Shown here: positions 1-5,913 of the stretch, one piece after another
Layout: each line of letters opens with the position of its first letter
Position numbering within the stretch: the first letter of the stretch is position 1
From: Silvimonas sp. JCM 19000
Lineage (GTDB): Bacteria; Pseudomonadota; Gammaproteobacteria; Burkholderiales; Chitinibacteraceae
Direction: 5' to 3'
Assembly: GCA_001313065.1 (NCBI GenBank)
Contig: BBFD01000254.1
Location: 1-5,913 of the forward strand
Length of the DNA stretch: 5,913 bases
Made by a program: the position numbers and the translations under genes
The notes under the pieces: generated by a model
The model's input: only the letters and a program-made list of their open reading frames with translations
What the model was told of the DNA's origin: nothing
The model's database searches: none

Positions 1-639
1 CTGGCACAGCGGGCGCAGTGGAGCGCGCGCACTTCCGCGCAGGCATGGCAAACCGCGTATCTGCTGCTCTGCGCGCGCATCGCCGCGGCGACGGTGTTTG
101 CATTGCCATTGGACGAGGCGCTCGCGGCGCGCGAGACGTTTATGCAGCAGCAGGTGCTGACGCTGAGCGAGTTCGGCCAGCAAGCCATCGCGCTGCTGAC
201 ACATGCGGCGCATATCTCGATGACGACCGATTTTTATGCGGGTCCAATGCTCGGCACACGATTGCGGCGTGCCTTGGGCCAACGCTATCTGGCTATCGGG
301 ACGGTCTATGACGACGGTTCGCTGTTGGCGCTGGAGCACGACACTGATGCAGCCGGCTGGAGCACTTATGCTTTCGGCCCTGCCTATGAAGAATCGCTAT
401 CAGCCTATCTGCGGCGCGGGCCATCGGCTTTTTATGCCTTGTCGATGCACGCCTTGCCAACGCCGCCAGCCACGTCTGTGTTGAACAGCCCGCTGAAAAT
501 GCGCATGGTGCCGCTGGATTCCAGCGCTGAGGCGATCAATCGGCAATATGAAGCGGTGCTACCCGCGCGCGATTTTGATGTGCTGATCTTCAAGCAGCAC
601 ATTACGGCAGATCAGTTAATCGCGGAGCAAGGCGGATGA
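1..639 (+). CDS. Erythromycin esterase family protein, C-terminal part (5' end outside window)
   Basis: The open frame enters from the left edge and stops at TGA 637-639, leaving 212 visible residues, roughly the C-terminal half of an Ere-family protein. Seen: a helix-like 'ARETFMQQQ' stretch, then 'LLTHAAHIS' with His at visible residues 68 and 71, then 'GTRLRRALGQRYLAIG', and near the end 'FDVLIF'. In the Ere family the corresponding order is an RDxxMAEN-like segment, an H-N-x-H-I motif, a 'MG..L...G..Y..IG' segment and a 'DxLIFI' tail, so the match is by motif order rather than by one diagnostic signature. Known members are hydrolases, and a few open macrolide lactones; many chromosomal homologues have no proven substrate, so macrolide resistance should not be assumed. 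No frameshift is visible here, unlike the genes downstream. The gene converges on the tRNA operon and shares its terminator. Confidence is moderate for the family and low for any specific substrate. Confidence 0.68.
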   Translation: MAQRAQWSARTSAQAWQTAYLLLCARIAAATVFALPLDEALAARETFMQQQVLTLSEFGQQAIALLTHAAHISMTTDFYAGPMLGTRLRRALGQRYLAIGTVYDDGSLLALEHDTDAAGWSTYAFGPAYEESLSAYLRRGPSAFYALSMHALPTPPATSVLNSPLKMRMVPLDSSAEAINRQYEAVLPARDFDVLIFKQHITADQLIAEQGG

Positions 640-651
640 AGCACATGGCAA

Positions 652-690
652 AACAAAAAAAAGCCCACTCCGGAGAGTGGGCTTTTTTTG
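652..690. terminator. Bidirectional rho-independent terminator
   Basis: GCCCACTC (663-670), loop CGGA (671-674) and GAGTGGGC (675-682) form a perfect 8-bp GC-rich stem. An A tract (655-662) precedes it and a T tract (683-689) follows, so the inverted repeat extends to 15 bp per arm. Read on + it ends the esterase-family gene, 16 bases after its stop. Read on - it ends the tRNA operon, just past tRNA-His. Confidence 0.93.
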
Positions 691-698
691 CGTACTAC

Positions 699-775
699 TG
701 GGGTGGCTGATGGGACTCGAACCCACGACGACAGGAATCACAATCCTGGACTCTACCAACTGAGCTACAGCCACC
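699..775 (-). tRNA. tRNA-His (GUG)
   Basis: On the - strand the sequence folds as a full cloverleaf: acceptor GTGGCTG paired with CAGCCAC, anticodon stem CAGGA/TCCTG around loop TTGTGAT (anticodon GTG), and a T arm with loop TTCGAGT. The extra 5' G (-1, complement of base 775) sits opposite C73, the identity pair of bacterial tRNA-His. The CCA end is encoded (699-701). The total is 77 nt, nearly identical to the E. coli molecule. It is the last gene of the Pro-Arg-His operon, nine bases before the terminator T/A tract. Confidence 0.97.
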
Positions 776-790
776 ACAAAACGGTTGGAC

Positions 791-806
791 CAATGCTGGA
801 GCATTC
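791..806 (-). other. Small hairpin in the tRNA-Arg/tRNA-His spacer
   Basis: AATGCT (792-797), GG and AGCATT (800-805) form a perfect inverted repeat. In RNA this would be a 5-bp stem with a 4-nt UCCA loop. It lies in the 73-base spacer of the tRNA precursor and could be a processing structure, but such short repeats also arise by chance. Confidence 0.3.
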
Positions 807-848
807 ATCCTGAAACTTGCTTGTTCGCCGGTTGTTACACCGCGAATG

Positions 849-925
849 TGGCGCACCCGACAGGAATCGAACCTGTAACCTACGGCTTAGAAGGCCGTTG
901 CTCTATCCAGTTGAGCTACGGGCAC
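849..925 (-). tRNA. tRNA-Arg (UCU)
   Basis: The - strand folds as a cloverleaf of 77 nt with an encoded CCA (849-851). The anticodon stem ACGGC/GCCGT encloses loop CTTCTAA, giving anticodon TCT, which reads AGA/AGG. The T arm ACAGG/CCTGT with loop TTCGATT is perfect. The acceptor 5' strand GTGCCCG faces CGGGTGC, so pairs 2-71 (U-G) and 3-70 (G-U) are wobbles; GCACCCG would give seven Watson-Crick pairs. It is the middle gene of the operon. Confidence 0.96.
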
Positions 926-950
926 CCGTTCTTGAAGCAGGCTACATGTT

Positions 951-966
951 GCGTGCCAGTGCACAC
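951..966 (-). other. Small hairpin in the tRNA-Pro/tRNA-Arg spacer
   Basis: On the - strand GTGTGC, loop ACTG and GCACGC form a 6-bp stem with one U-G pair and a 4-nt loop. It sits in the 51-base spacer between the mature tRNA-Pro 3' end and the tRNA-Arg 5' end. Together with the hairpin in the other spacer it may help precursor processing; this is inference. Confidence 0.35.
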
Positions 967-976
967 ACTTTAATAC

Positions 977-1053
<77 letters not shown>

Positions 1054-1064
1054 AAGAGACCGAG

Positions 1065-1093
1065 ACTATAGCGATGAGTCCGCACACCGTCAA
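1065..1093 (-). promoter_or_regulatory. sigma70 promoter of the tRNA Pro-Arg-His operon
   Basis: On the - strand TTGACG (-35, bases 1088-1093) is followed after exactly 17 bases by TATAGT (-10, bases 1065-1070). Each hexamer matches consensus at five of six positions. Transcription would start near 1058, a few bases before tRNA-Pro. The strength fits a stable-RNA operon. The promoter lies in the divergent gap between the tRNAs and folD. Confidence 0.87.
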
Positions 1094-1171
1094 CCCCGAG
1101 ATTGAGCCTTGGGGTCTAAAAAATGCGAGAATGGCGGCCATTATCTGAACCCGCATTTACGGAGCTGCCGC

Positions 1172-2029
1172 ATGCCCGCACAAATTCTCGATGGCAAGGT
1201 CATTTCGCAAGACATCATCCAGCAAGTGCGTGCGCAAGTGGATGCGCGCGTGGCCAGTGGCAAGCGCGCGCCAGCCTGGCGGTGGTGCTGGTGGGCAGCG
1301 ACCCGGCGTCGCAGGTTTATGTGGGCAATAAAAAAAGCGTCAGTGTATTAACGCGGGCATTACCTCGATTGCGCATGATCTGCCTGCCGAAACCACCGAG
1401 GCTGATCTGGTGGCGCTGGTGCAACAACTGAATGCAGATGACACGGTCGATGGCATCCTGGTGCAGTTGCCTTTGCCCGCGCATATCAATGCAGAAAAAA
1501 AATCATCGAGCTGATCGACCCCAACAAGGATGTCGACGGCTTTCATCCCTACAACATCGGGCGTCTGGCGCTCAAGATGCCGCTGCTACGGCCATGCACT
1601 CCGCGCGGCGTAATGACCTTGCTGGAAAGAACCGGCATTGATCTGGTGGGCAAAGATGCGGTGGTGGTGGGGGCCTCCAATATTGTCGGCCGCCCGCAAG
1701 CGCTGGAATTGCTGCTGGCGCGCGCCACCGTCACGGTTTGCCATAGCAAGACGCGTGATCTGGAACAAAAAAGTCCGCAACGCCGACGTCGTGGTGGCTG
1801 GTGTGGGCATCCCCAATTTTGTGAAGGCGCGTGGATCAAGCCGGGCGCCATCGTGATTGATGTGGGCATCAACCGCCTGGAAAACGGCAAGCTGTGTGGC
1901 GATGTCGAGTTCGATGCCGCCAGCGAAAACGCCGCATGGATCACGCCGGTGCCGGGTGGGGTGGGCCTGATGACCGTGGCTACGCTGATGCAGAACACCT
2001 ATGACGCTGCCGTAAAACGTCATCCGTAA
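1172..2029 (+). CDS. folD: Bifunctional methylenetetrahydrofolate dehydrogenase / methenyltetrahydrofolate cyclohydrolase, with five frame breaks
   Basis: FolD is a cytosolic enzyme that oxidises 5,10-methylene-THF with NADP+ and then hydrolyses methenyl-THF to 10-formyl-THF for purine and formyl-Met synthesis. ATG 1172 follows GGAG (1161-1164) at 7 bases. The restored protein is 284 aa (E. coli 288). It shows the N-terminal 'QILDGK' start, 'SQVYVGNK' placing Tyr50 and Lys54 as in E. coli, 'ILVQLPLP' with the active-site Gln, 'DVDGFHPYN', the NADP-binding 'GASNIVGRP', 'VIDVGINR' and 'TPVPGGVG'. Frame breaks as read: one base missing near 1274 (GGC read as GC), two A too many at 1330-1336, two too many at 1495-1502, one too many at 1767-1772, and one G missing near 1826. 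The last two cancel, scrambling about 18 codons. Restoring them gives a near-gapless alignment, so I read this as a sound gene in poor sequence. Identity is very secure. Confidence 0.95.
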
Positions 2030-2044
2030 TCCCTCGCCCCGAGC

Positions 2045-2067
2045 GTTGTTTGCTTGTTTGTTTGTTG
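2045..2067 (+). repeat. Imperfect TTTG tetranucleotide repeat before pyrD
   Basis: GTTG TTTG CTTG TTTG TTTG TTG reads as five and a half NTTG units, 28 bases upstream of the pyrD ATG and directly after folD. It is too short and too imperfect to claim as a slipping, phase-variable tract. Confidence 0.5.
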
Positions 2068-2094
2068 ACCCAGCCGGACCCGATTGCCAAACCG

Positions 2095-3121
2095 ATGCCT
2101 TATCCTCTCGTACGACCTTTGCTCTTTATGCTCAAGCCCGAAACCGCGCACGGCGTGACTTTGGGCTCGCTCGACTTTGCGCACGATCTGGCGTATTGCG
2201 CACGGTATTGCCAGCGCCGGTGGAATGTCCGACCGAGATGATGGGATTGCGCTTTCCTAATCCGGTCGGTCTGGCGGCAGGGCTGGACAAGAATGGCGAC
2301 CATATCGATGCGCTGGCCGATCTGGGTTTTGGCTTTATTGAAATCGGCACCATCACGCCGCGGCCGCAGCCAGGCAATCCCAAACCACGCATGTTCCGGC
2401 TGATTGATTCGCACGCCATCATCAACCGTATGGGCTTCAATAATGAGGGCGTGGACGCGCTGATCGAAAACGTGCGCAAGTCCAATTACAAAGGCGTGCT
2501 CGGCATCAATATCGGCAAGAACTTTGATACGCCGATCGAGAACGCGGTGGATGATTACCTGATCTGTCTGGACAAGGTTTACGAATACGCCAGCTATGTG
2601 ACGGTAAATATCTCGTCGCCCAACACCAAAAAACCTGCGCCAGTTGCAGCAGGCCGATGAATTGTCGAATCTGCTGGCAACGCTCAAGCTCAAGCAGGAA
2701 ATGCTGGCTGACAAACACGGCCGCTATGTGCCGCTGGCGCTGAAGATTGCGCCGGACCTCGACGCACATCAAATCCAGGAAGTGGCAGATCGGCTGGTCA
2801 AGCATCAGATCGATGCGGTGATTGCCACCAACACCACGCTGTCGCGCGTGGGCGTTGAGCACCACAAGCATGGTGCGGAAGCCGGTGGTTTGTCGGGCGC
2901 GCCGGTGCGGGCCAAATCAACTTCGGTCATCCGTGATCTGGCGGCCGCGCTCAAGGGCGAAGTGCCGATTATTGGTGTGGGCGGTATTGAAAGTGGTGAT
3001 GATGCGGTCGAAAAAAATCCACGCCGGCGCTACGCTGGTCCAGCTCTATAGCGGGCTGATTTATAAAGGCCCCAACCTGGTTGAGGAATGCGCTGAAGCC
3101 ATTGCGGCAATGCGTTATTAG
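2095..3121 (+). CDS. pyrD: Quinone-dependent dihydroorotate dehydrogenase (class 2), with three frame breaks
   Basis: PyrD oxidises dihydroorotate to orotate with FMN in pyrimidine synthesis and passes electrons to membrane quinone; class 2 enzymes sit on the inner face of the membrane. ATG 2095 begins '[16 protein letters not shown]', aligning with the E. coli start and the short amphipathic N-terminal region that marks class 2. Motifs in order: '[10 protein letters not shown]', '[15 protein letters not shown]', 'INRMGFNN', 'GINIGKN', 'NISSPNT' with the class 2 catalytic Ser, 'KIAPDL', 'ATNTT', 'GGLSG', 'IIGVGGI' and 'LVQLYSG'. The restored length is about 341 aa (E. coli 336). Frame breaks: one base missing within about 2191-2205, one A too many at 2628-2633, one A too many at 3011-3017. 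No good ribosome binding site precedes the start. An in-frame TTG at 2050 would add 15 residues not shared with the family. It lies 65 bases after folD with no clear promoter, so the two may be cotranscribed. Confidence 0.95.
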
Positions 3122-3145
3122 AACTATTACCAGACAAGGCGGCGG

Positions 3146-3173
3146 GGTGGCGCAGTACCATCGCTAACCTTTT
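3146..3173 (+). terminator. Possible weak terminator after pyrD
   Basis: GGT (3146-3148) plus GGCG (3149-3152) can pair with CGCT (3162-3165) plus ACC (3167-3169), a 7-bp stem with one G-U pair, one bulged A and a 9-base loop, followed by only four T. The position, 24 bases past the pyrD stop, fits, but the structure is weak. Confidence 0.3.
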
Positions 3174-3187
3174 GATTAATGTGTGTT

Positions 3188-3260
3188 ATTCGGACTATTC
3201 GATATGTCATATCGGTTATATGAATAGCTGCACATATCGCTTGCCACGTATATGCAGCGG
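3188..3260. promoter_or_regulatory. Cluster of AT-rich dyads upstream of the rsxA promoter (candidate operator)
   Basis: CGATATG-T-CATATCG (3200-3214) is a perfect 7-1-7 palindrome. ATTC-g-ATAT (3197-3205) is mirrored by ATATGAAT (3218-3225). GCTGC-ac-ATAT (3227-3237) is mirrored by ATAT-GCAGC (3250-3258). CATATCG recurs at 3208-3214 and 3233-3239, 25 bases apart. The block ends right at the candidate -35 box, so it could bind a regulator of the rsx operon. I do not recognise the motif as a named binding site. Confidence 0.4.
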
Positions 3261-3289
3261 TTGGATAATCCGCCGCTCAAACTTGTAAT
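3261..3289 (+). promoter_or_regulatory. Candidate sigma70 promoter of the rsx operon
   Basis: TTGGAT (3261-3266, four of six to TTGACA) is followed after 17 bases by TGTAAT (3284-3289, five of six to TATAAT). Transcription would start near 3296, about 20 bases before the rsxA ATG. The weak -35 box and the adjacent dyads would suit a promoter that needs an activator; that is inference. Confidence 0.5.
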
Positions 3290-3315
3290 TTCATGAATAT
3301 AGAGACCGGTTCTCA

Positions 3316-3898
3316 ATGGAATTGAATCACTATCTGTTGCTTTTGATCGGTGCCGTGCTGGTCAACAACGTGGTGCTGGTGCGCATCCTGGGCTTGTGCC
3401 CGTTTATGGGCGTGTCCAAAAAAACTCGAGGCGTCCATCGGCATGGGCATCGCGACGGCATTTGTGCTGACGCTGGGCTCGGGCTCGTCCTGGCTGATTG
3501 ATCAGCTGCTGGTGGCGTGGCATGTCGAATATCTGCGCACGCTGTCTTTTATTGTGGTGATTGCCGCCATCGTGCAATTCACCGAAATGTTCATCCATAA
3601 AACCAGCCCGGTGCTGTATCAGGTGCTGGGTATTTATCTGCCGCTGATCACCACCAATTGCGCCGTGCTGGGCGTGCCGCTGATCAATTCGGTGCAAAAG
3701 CACAGCTTTACTGAATCGCTGGTATTCGGTTTTGGCTCGTCGTTTGGTTTCAGCCTGATCCTGATCCTGTTTGCTGCAATCCGCGAACGGCTGGATGGCG
3801 CGGATATCCCGGCCCCGTTTAAGGGCACGCCGATTGCCTTTATGACCGCAGGCTTGATGAGCCTGGCGTTCATGGGCTTTTCCGGTCTTGTGAAATAA
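3316..3898 (+). CDS. rsxA: Electron transport complex subunit RsxA/RnfA, with one frame break
   Basis: RsxA is an integral inner-membrane subunit of the Rsx/Rnf complex, which couples electron transfer between NADH and ferredoxin to ion movement, or in E. coli keeps SoxR reduced. The restored protein is 193 aa, the same as E. coli RsxA, and is hydrophobic with about six membrane spans. Seen: '[19 protein letters not shown]' with the conserved Cys of the first half, '[16 protein letters not shown]', '[15 protein letters not shown]' with the conserved Cys of the second half, 'LFAAIRERL', 'PAPFKG' and '[14 protein letters not shown]'. These Cys belong to the motifs linked with a membrane-embedded iron-sulfur centre in Rnf. 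One A too many at 3418-3424 breaks the frame after 'GVSKK'; it resumes with 'LEASIGMG'. The ribosome binding site is poor, but the start agrees with the family. First gene of the operon. Confidence 0.95.
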
Positions 3899-3908
3899 CG
3901 GATTACCC

Positions 3909-4480
3909 ATGTTGCTTGCGTTTGTACTTGCTTTAGGAATCATGGCGGCCCTGGCGTTATTGCTGGGCGCCGTACTCGGCTGGGCGGCCATCCGCTACAA
4001 AGTCGATGAAGATCCATTGGTCGACAAGATCGACGCCATTCTGCCGCAGACCCAATGCGGTCAATGCGGTTTTCCCGGTTGCAAACCGTATGCCACCGCG
4101 ATTGCGGGCGATGAGCCGATATCAATCGCTGCCCACCTGGCGGCGAAGACGGCATCCGCAAACTGGCGGATTTGCTCGGCAAAGAATTCAAACCGCTCAA
4201 TGCTGAAAACGGCGAAGAAAAGCCCAAGTCATTGGCGGTGGTGGATGAATCCATTTGCATCGGTTGCACCTTGTGCGTGCAGGCCTGTCCGGTGGATGCC
4301 ATCGTCGGCGCGGCCAAGCACGTGCATACCGTGGTATCCAGCGAATGCACCGGCTGCGAATTGTGCGTGGCGCCGTGCCCGGTGGATTGCATTGATATCG
4401 TGCCGGTGGGCGAAACCGTAACCAGCTGGAAATGGCGTTATCCCGTCATTCCGCTCACGCCCGTCAAGGTGGCCGCATGA
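3909..4480 (+). CDS. rsxB: Electron transport complex iron-sulfur subunit RsxB/RnfB, with one frame break
   Basis: RsxB is the ferredoxin-like subunit of the Rsx/Rnf complex, anchored to the inner membrane and relaying electrons. ATG 3909 lies ten bases after rsxA with ACGGA about 6 bases upstream. An N-terminal hydrophobic helix (residues 2-28 or so) is followed by 'CGQCGFPGC' (Cys 50, 53, 58) and 'NRCPPGGED' (Cys near 74), the four ligands of the RnfB N-terminal 4Fe-4S domain. Two ferredoxin motifs follow: '[12 protein letters not shown]' from about 117 and '[12 protein letters not shown]' from about 146. The C-terminal 'SWKW' is as in E. coli. The restored length is 189-190 aa (E. coli 192). 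The frame breaks near 4119-4125, in the ATAT of 'gccgatatcaatcgc'; either two bases are extra or one is missing. Its TGA overlaps the rsxC ATG as ATGA, implying translational coupling. Confidence 0.95.
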
Positions 4481-5913
4481 ACGCGCGTGCCGAAGTCAGC
4501 AAAGTGATTTTCCCGTTTCATGGCGGCGTGCATCCGCCTGAACACAAAGACGAATCGTCGCAAACCCCGATCGCCGCAATGCCTGTGCCGCGCCAGCTGG
4601 TGGTGCCGTTGCATCAGAGCATCGGCAATATCGCCAAGCGCTGGTGGCGGTGGGCGATACCGTGCTCAAAGGCAGATGATTGCCGAAGCGGACGGTACGG
4701 TTTCTGCCGCCGTACATGCGCCCACCTCCGGGCGTGTAGTGGCCGTCGGCCCGACGCTGGTGCCACACCCGTCCGGCCTGCCCGAGCATTGCGTCACCAT
4801 CGAAAGCGATGGACAAGATCGCTGGATAGAGCGCAATCGTTTTGACTGGCGCAACGCCGAAGGCCGCATCATTCGCGATTATTTGCGCGATATGGCGTGG
4901 TCGGCCTGGGCGGCGCGGTGTTCCCCTCGCATTTAAAAAATCGGCGGCGCACGTGATGGCCTCGATACCCTGGTGATTAACGCCGCCGAATGCGAACCGT
5001 ATATCACTTGCGATGACTTGCTGATGCGCGAACGCGCGGCGCAAGTGGTGGAAGGCATCAAGATCGTGCAGCACTTGCTGCAAGCGCGCCAGGTGCTGGT
5101 GGGCATTGAAGACAACAAGCCGCAAGCCGCTCAGGCAATGCGCGAAGCGCTCAAAAAAAACGCCGCCATTAATTTTCCGGCCGATGTGGTGGTGGTGCCC
5201 ACGCTGTATCCGTCCGGGGGCGCCAAGCAATTGATTAAATTGCTGACCAATATTGAAGTGCCGTCCGGCGTGCGCTCCACCGATCTGGGCGTGCAATGTT
5301 TTAACGTCGCGACCATTTACACGATTTATCGCGCACTCGAACACGCCGAACCGGTAATCAGCCGCGTGGTGACCATTACCGGCAATGTGCAACGCCCCGG
5401 TAACGTCGATGCGCTGATTGGTACGCCGATTGCTGATCTGTTGGCTTTTGCCGGTGATAAGCCGGGCTCGCAAGCGTATATCTACGGCGGCCCGATGATG
5501 GGCTTTGAATTGCCAGGTACCTCGCTGGGTTTGTCTAAAGCCGGTAACTGCATCATTGCCAAAAAAACGGCGCGTTGTTCCCCGAAAAGCCGGTGGAAAT
5601 GCCGTGTATTCGTTGCGGCAAATGTGCCGATGCCTGCCCGGCCGAATTGCAGCCGATGGATTTGTACTGGTTTGGCAAAAGCAAGAATTTTGGCAAGGCA
5701 CAAGAACGCAATCTGTTTGATTGCATTGAATGCGGCGCCTGCGCCTATGTGTGCCCGTCCAATATTCAGCTGGTCGATTATTTCCGCTTTTCCAAGTCCG
5801 AAATCTGCCGCAGAAAAAGCCAAAAAAAGCCGCCGACCAGGCGCGTGAACGCCACGAATTCCGCCAGTTCCGCGAAGAGCGTGAAAAGCGCGAGAAAGCC
5901 GAGCGCGCCGCCG
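4477..5913 (+). CDS. rsxC: Electron transport complex subunit RsxC/RnfC, 3' end outside window, with seven frame breaks
   Basis: RsxC is the peripheral NADH- and FMN-binding subunit that feeds electrons into the Rsx/Rnf complex. ATG 4477 overlaps the rsxB stop and follows AAGG (4466-4469) at 7 bases. About 478 residues are visible of roughly 500-750 usual for the family. In order: 'FHGGVHPPE' (about 14-22), a lipoyl-like segment with 'VHAPTSGRV', '[15 protein letters not shown]' (about 141-155, the glycine-rich nucleotide/flavin region), '[10 protein letters not shown]' (about 168), 'GIEDNKPQA', 'YPSGGAKQL', 'GGPMMGF', then two 4Fe-4S motifs, '[12 protein letters not shown]' (about 376) and '[12 protein letters not shown]' (about 416), and the start of a charged Ala/Glu/Lys/Arg helix. 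Breaks: G missing near 4638, C missing near 4673, G missing near 4894, one A extra at 4935-4940, two A extra at 5561-5567, one base extra near 5806 (or two missing), one A extra at 5822-5828. rsxD, rsxG and rsxE should follow. Confidence 0.94.

Noticed and set aside
18..311. 97-codon + strand open frame overlapping the esterase gene
   Set aside because: It is out of frame with the motif-bearing esterase frame and has no recognisable content.
1102..1132. Candidate folD promoter TTGAGC with GAGAAT
   Set aside because: The spacer is 19 bases and the -10 match is poor; a folD promoter should exist between 1054 and 1160, but I cannot place it.
1172..2029. folD as a true pseudogene
   Set aside because: The catalytic and NADP-binding residues are intact once small indels are restored, and adjacent conserved genes show the same kind of indels, which fits sequence error better than gene-specific decay.
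2065..2070. TTGACC as a -35 box for pyrD
   Set aside because: No acceptable -10 hexamer lies 16-18 bases downstream, and the ATG would fall where the transcript should start.
2100..2714. 204-codon - strand open frame over pyrD
   Set aside because: It lies opposite a gene with dense family motifs, shows no start context or recognisable domain, and is explained by high GC with few stops on the antisense strand.
3418..3424. Programmed -1 ribosomal frameshift at A-AAA-AAC in rsxA
   Set aside because: The heptamer is slippery in form, but the needed change is the loss of one A (a shift to the +1 frame); a -1 shift would lead to the wrong frame. rsxA has no known programmed shift.
3404..3991. 195-codon - strand open frame over rsxA and the start of rsxB
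   Set aside because: It is an antisense shadow of two clear membrane-complex genes, with a composition rich in Gln, Arg and His and no family features.

Overview
The window looks like chromosomal DNA from a proteobacterium with a moderately GC-rich genome, most likely a betaproteobacterium. The basis is the tRNA Pro-Arg-His cluster, the FolD and class 2 PyrD sequences that align almost without gaps to their E. coli counterparts, and the rsx/rnf gene order. I cannot fix genus or species from the sequence alone.

Layout. (1) Bases 1-639 hold the 3' part of an erythromycin-esterase-family gene on the + strand. (2) A long perfect inverted repeat (656-689), flanked by A and T tracts, ends that gene and also the tRNA operon that converges on it. 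(3) Bases 699-1053 hold three tRNA genes on the - strand, transcribed Pro(UGG), Arg(UCU), His(GUG), from a near-consensus sigma70 promoter at 1065-1093. (4) From 1172 everything runs on the + strand: folD (one-carbon metabolism), pyrD (pyrimidine synthesis), then after a 194-base gap the start of an rsx/rnf operon, rsxA-rsxB-rsxC, with rsxC running off the window end. RsxA is an integral membrane subunit, RsxB an iron-sulfur protein and RsxC the NADH/FMN/iron-sulfur entry subunit of a membrane electron-transport complex. rsxD, rsxG and rsxE would be expected just downstream.

The most striking property is the state of the genes. All five complete or near-complete protein genes from folD to rsxC are well-conserved housekeeping or respiratory genes, yet their frames are broken 17 times by small indels. 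Nine of these are A tracts one or two bases too long; most of the rest are missing G or C bases in short GG/CC runs. The protein restored across each break aligns cleanly with the family and keeps its catalytic or cofactor residues. This points to an error-rich sequence rather than real decay. Each gene is therefore listed as one CDS over its full span, with the break points given.

No new biological system is convincingly visible. The best candidates for real, undescribed signals are a cluster of AT-rich dyads just upstream of the rsxA promoter, the small hairpins in both tRNA spacers, and unusual helix pairs in tRNA-Pro and tRNA-Arg.
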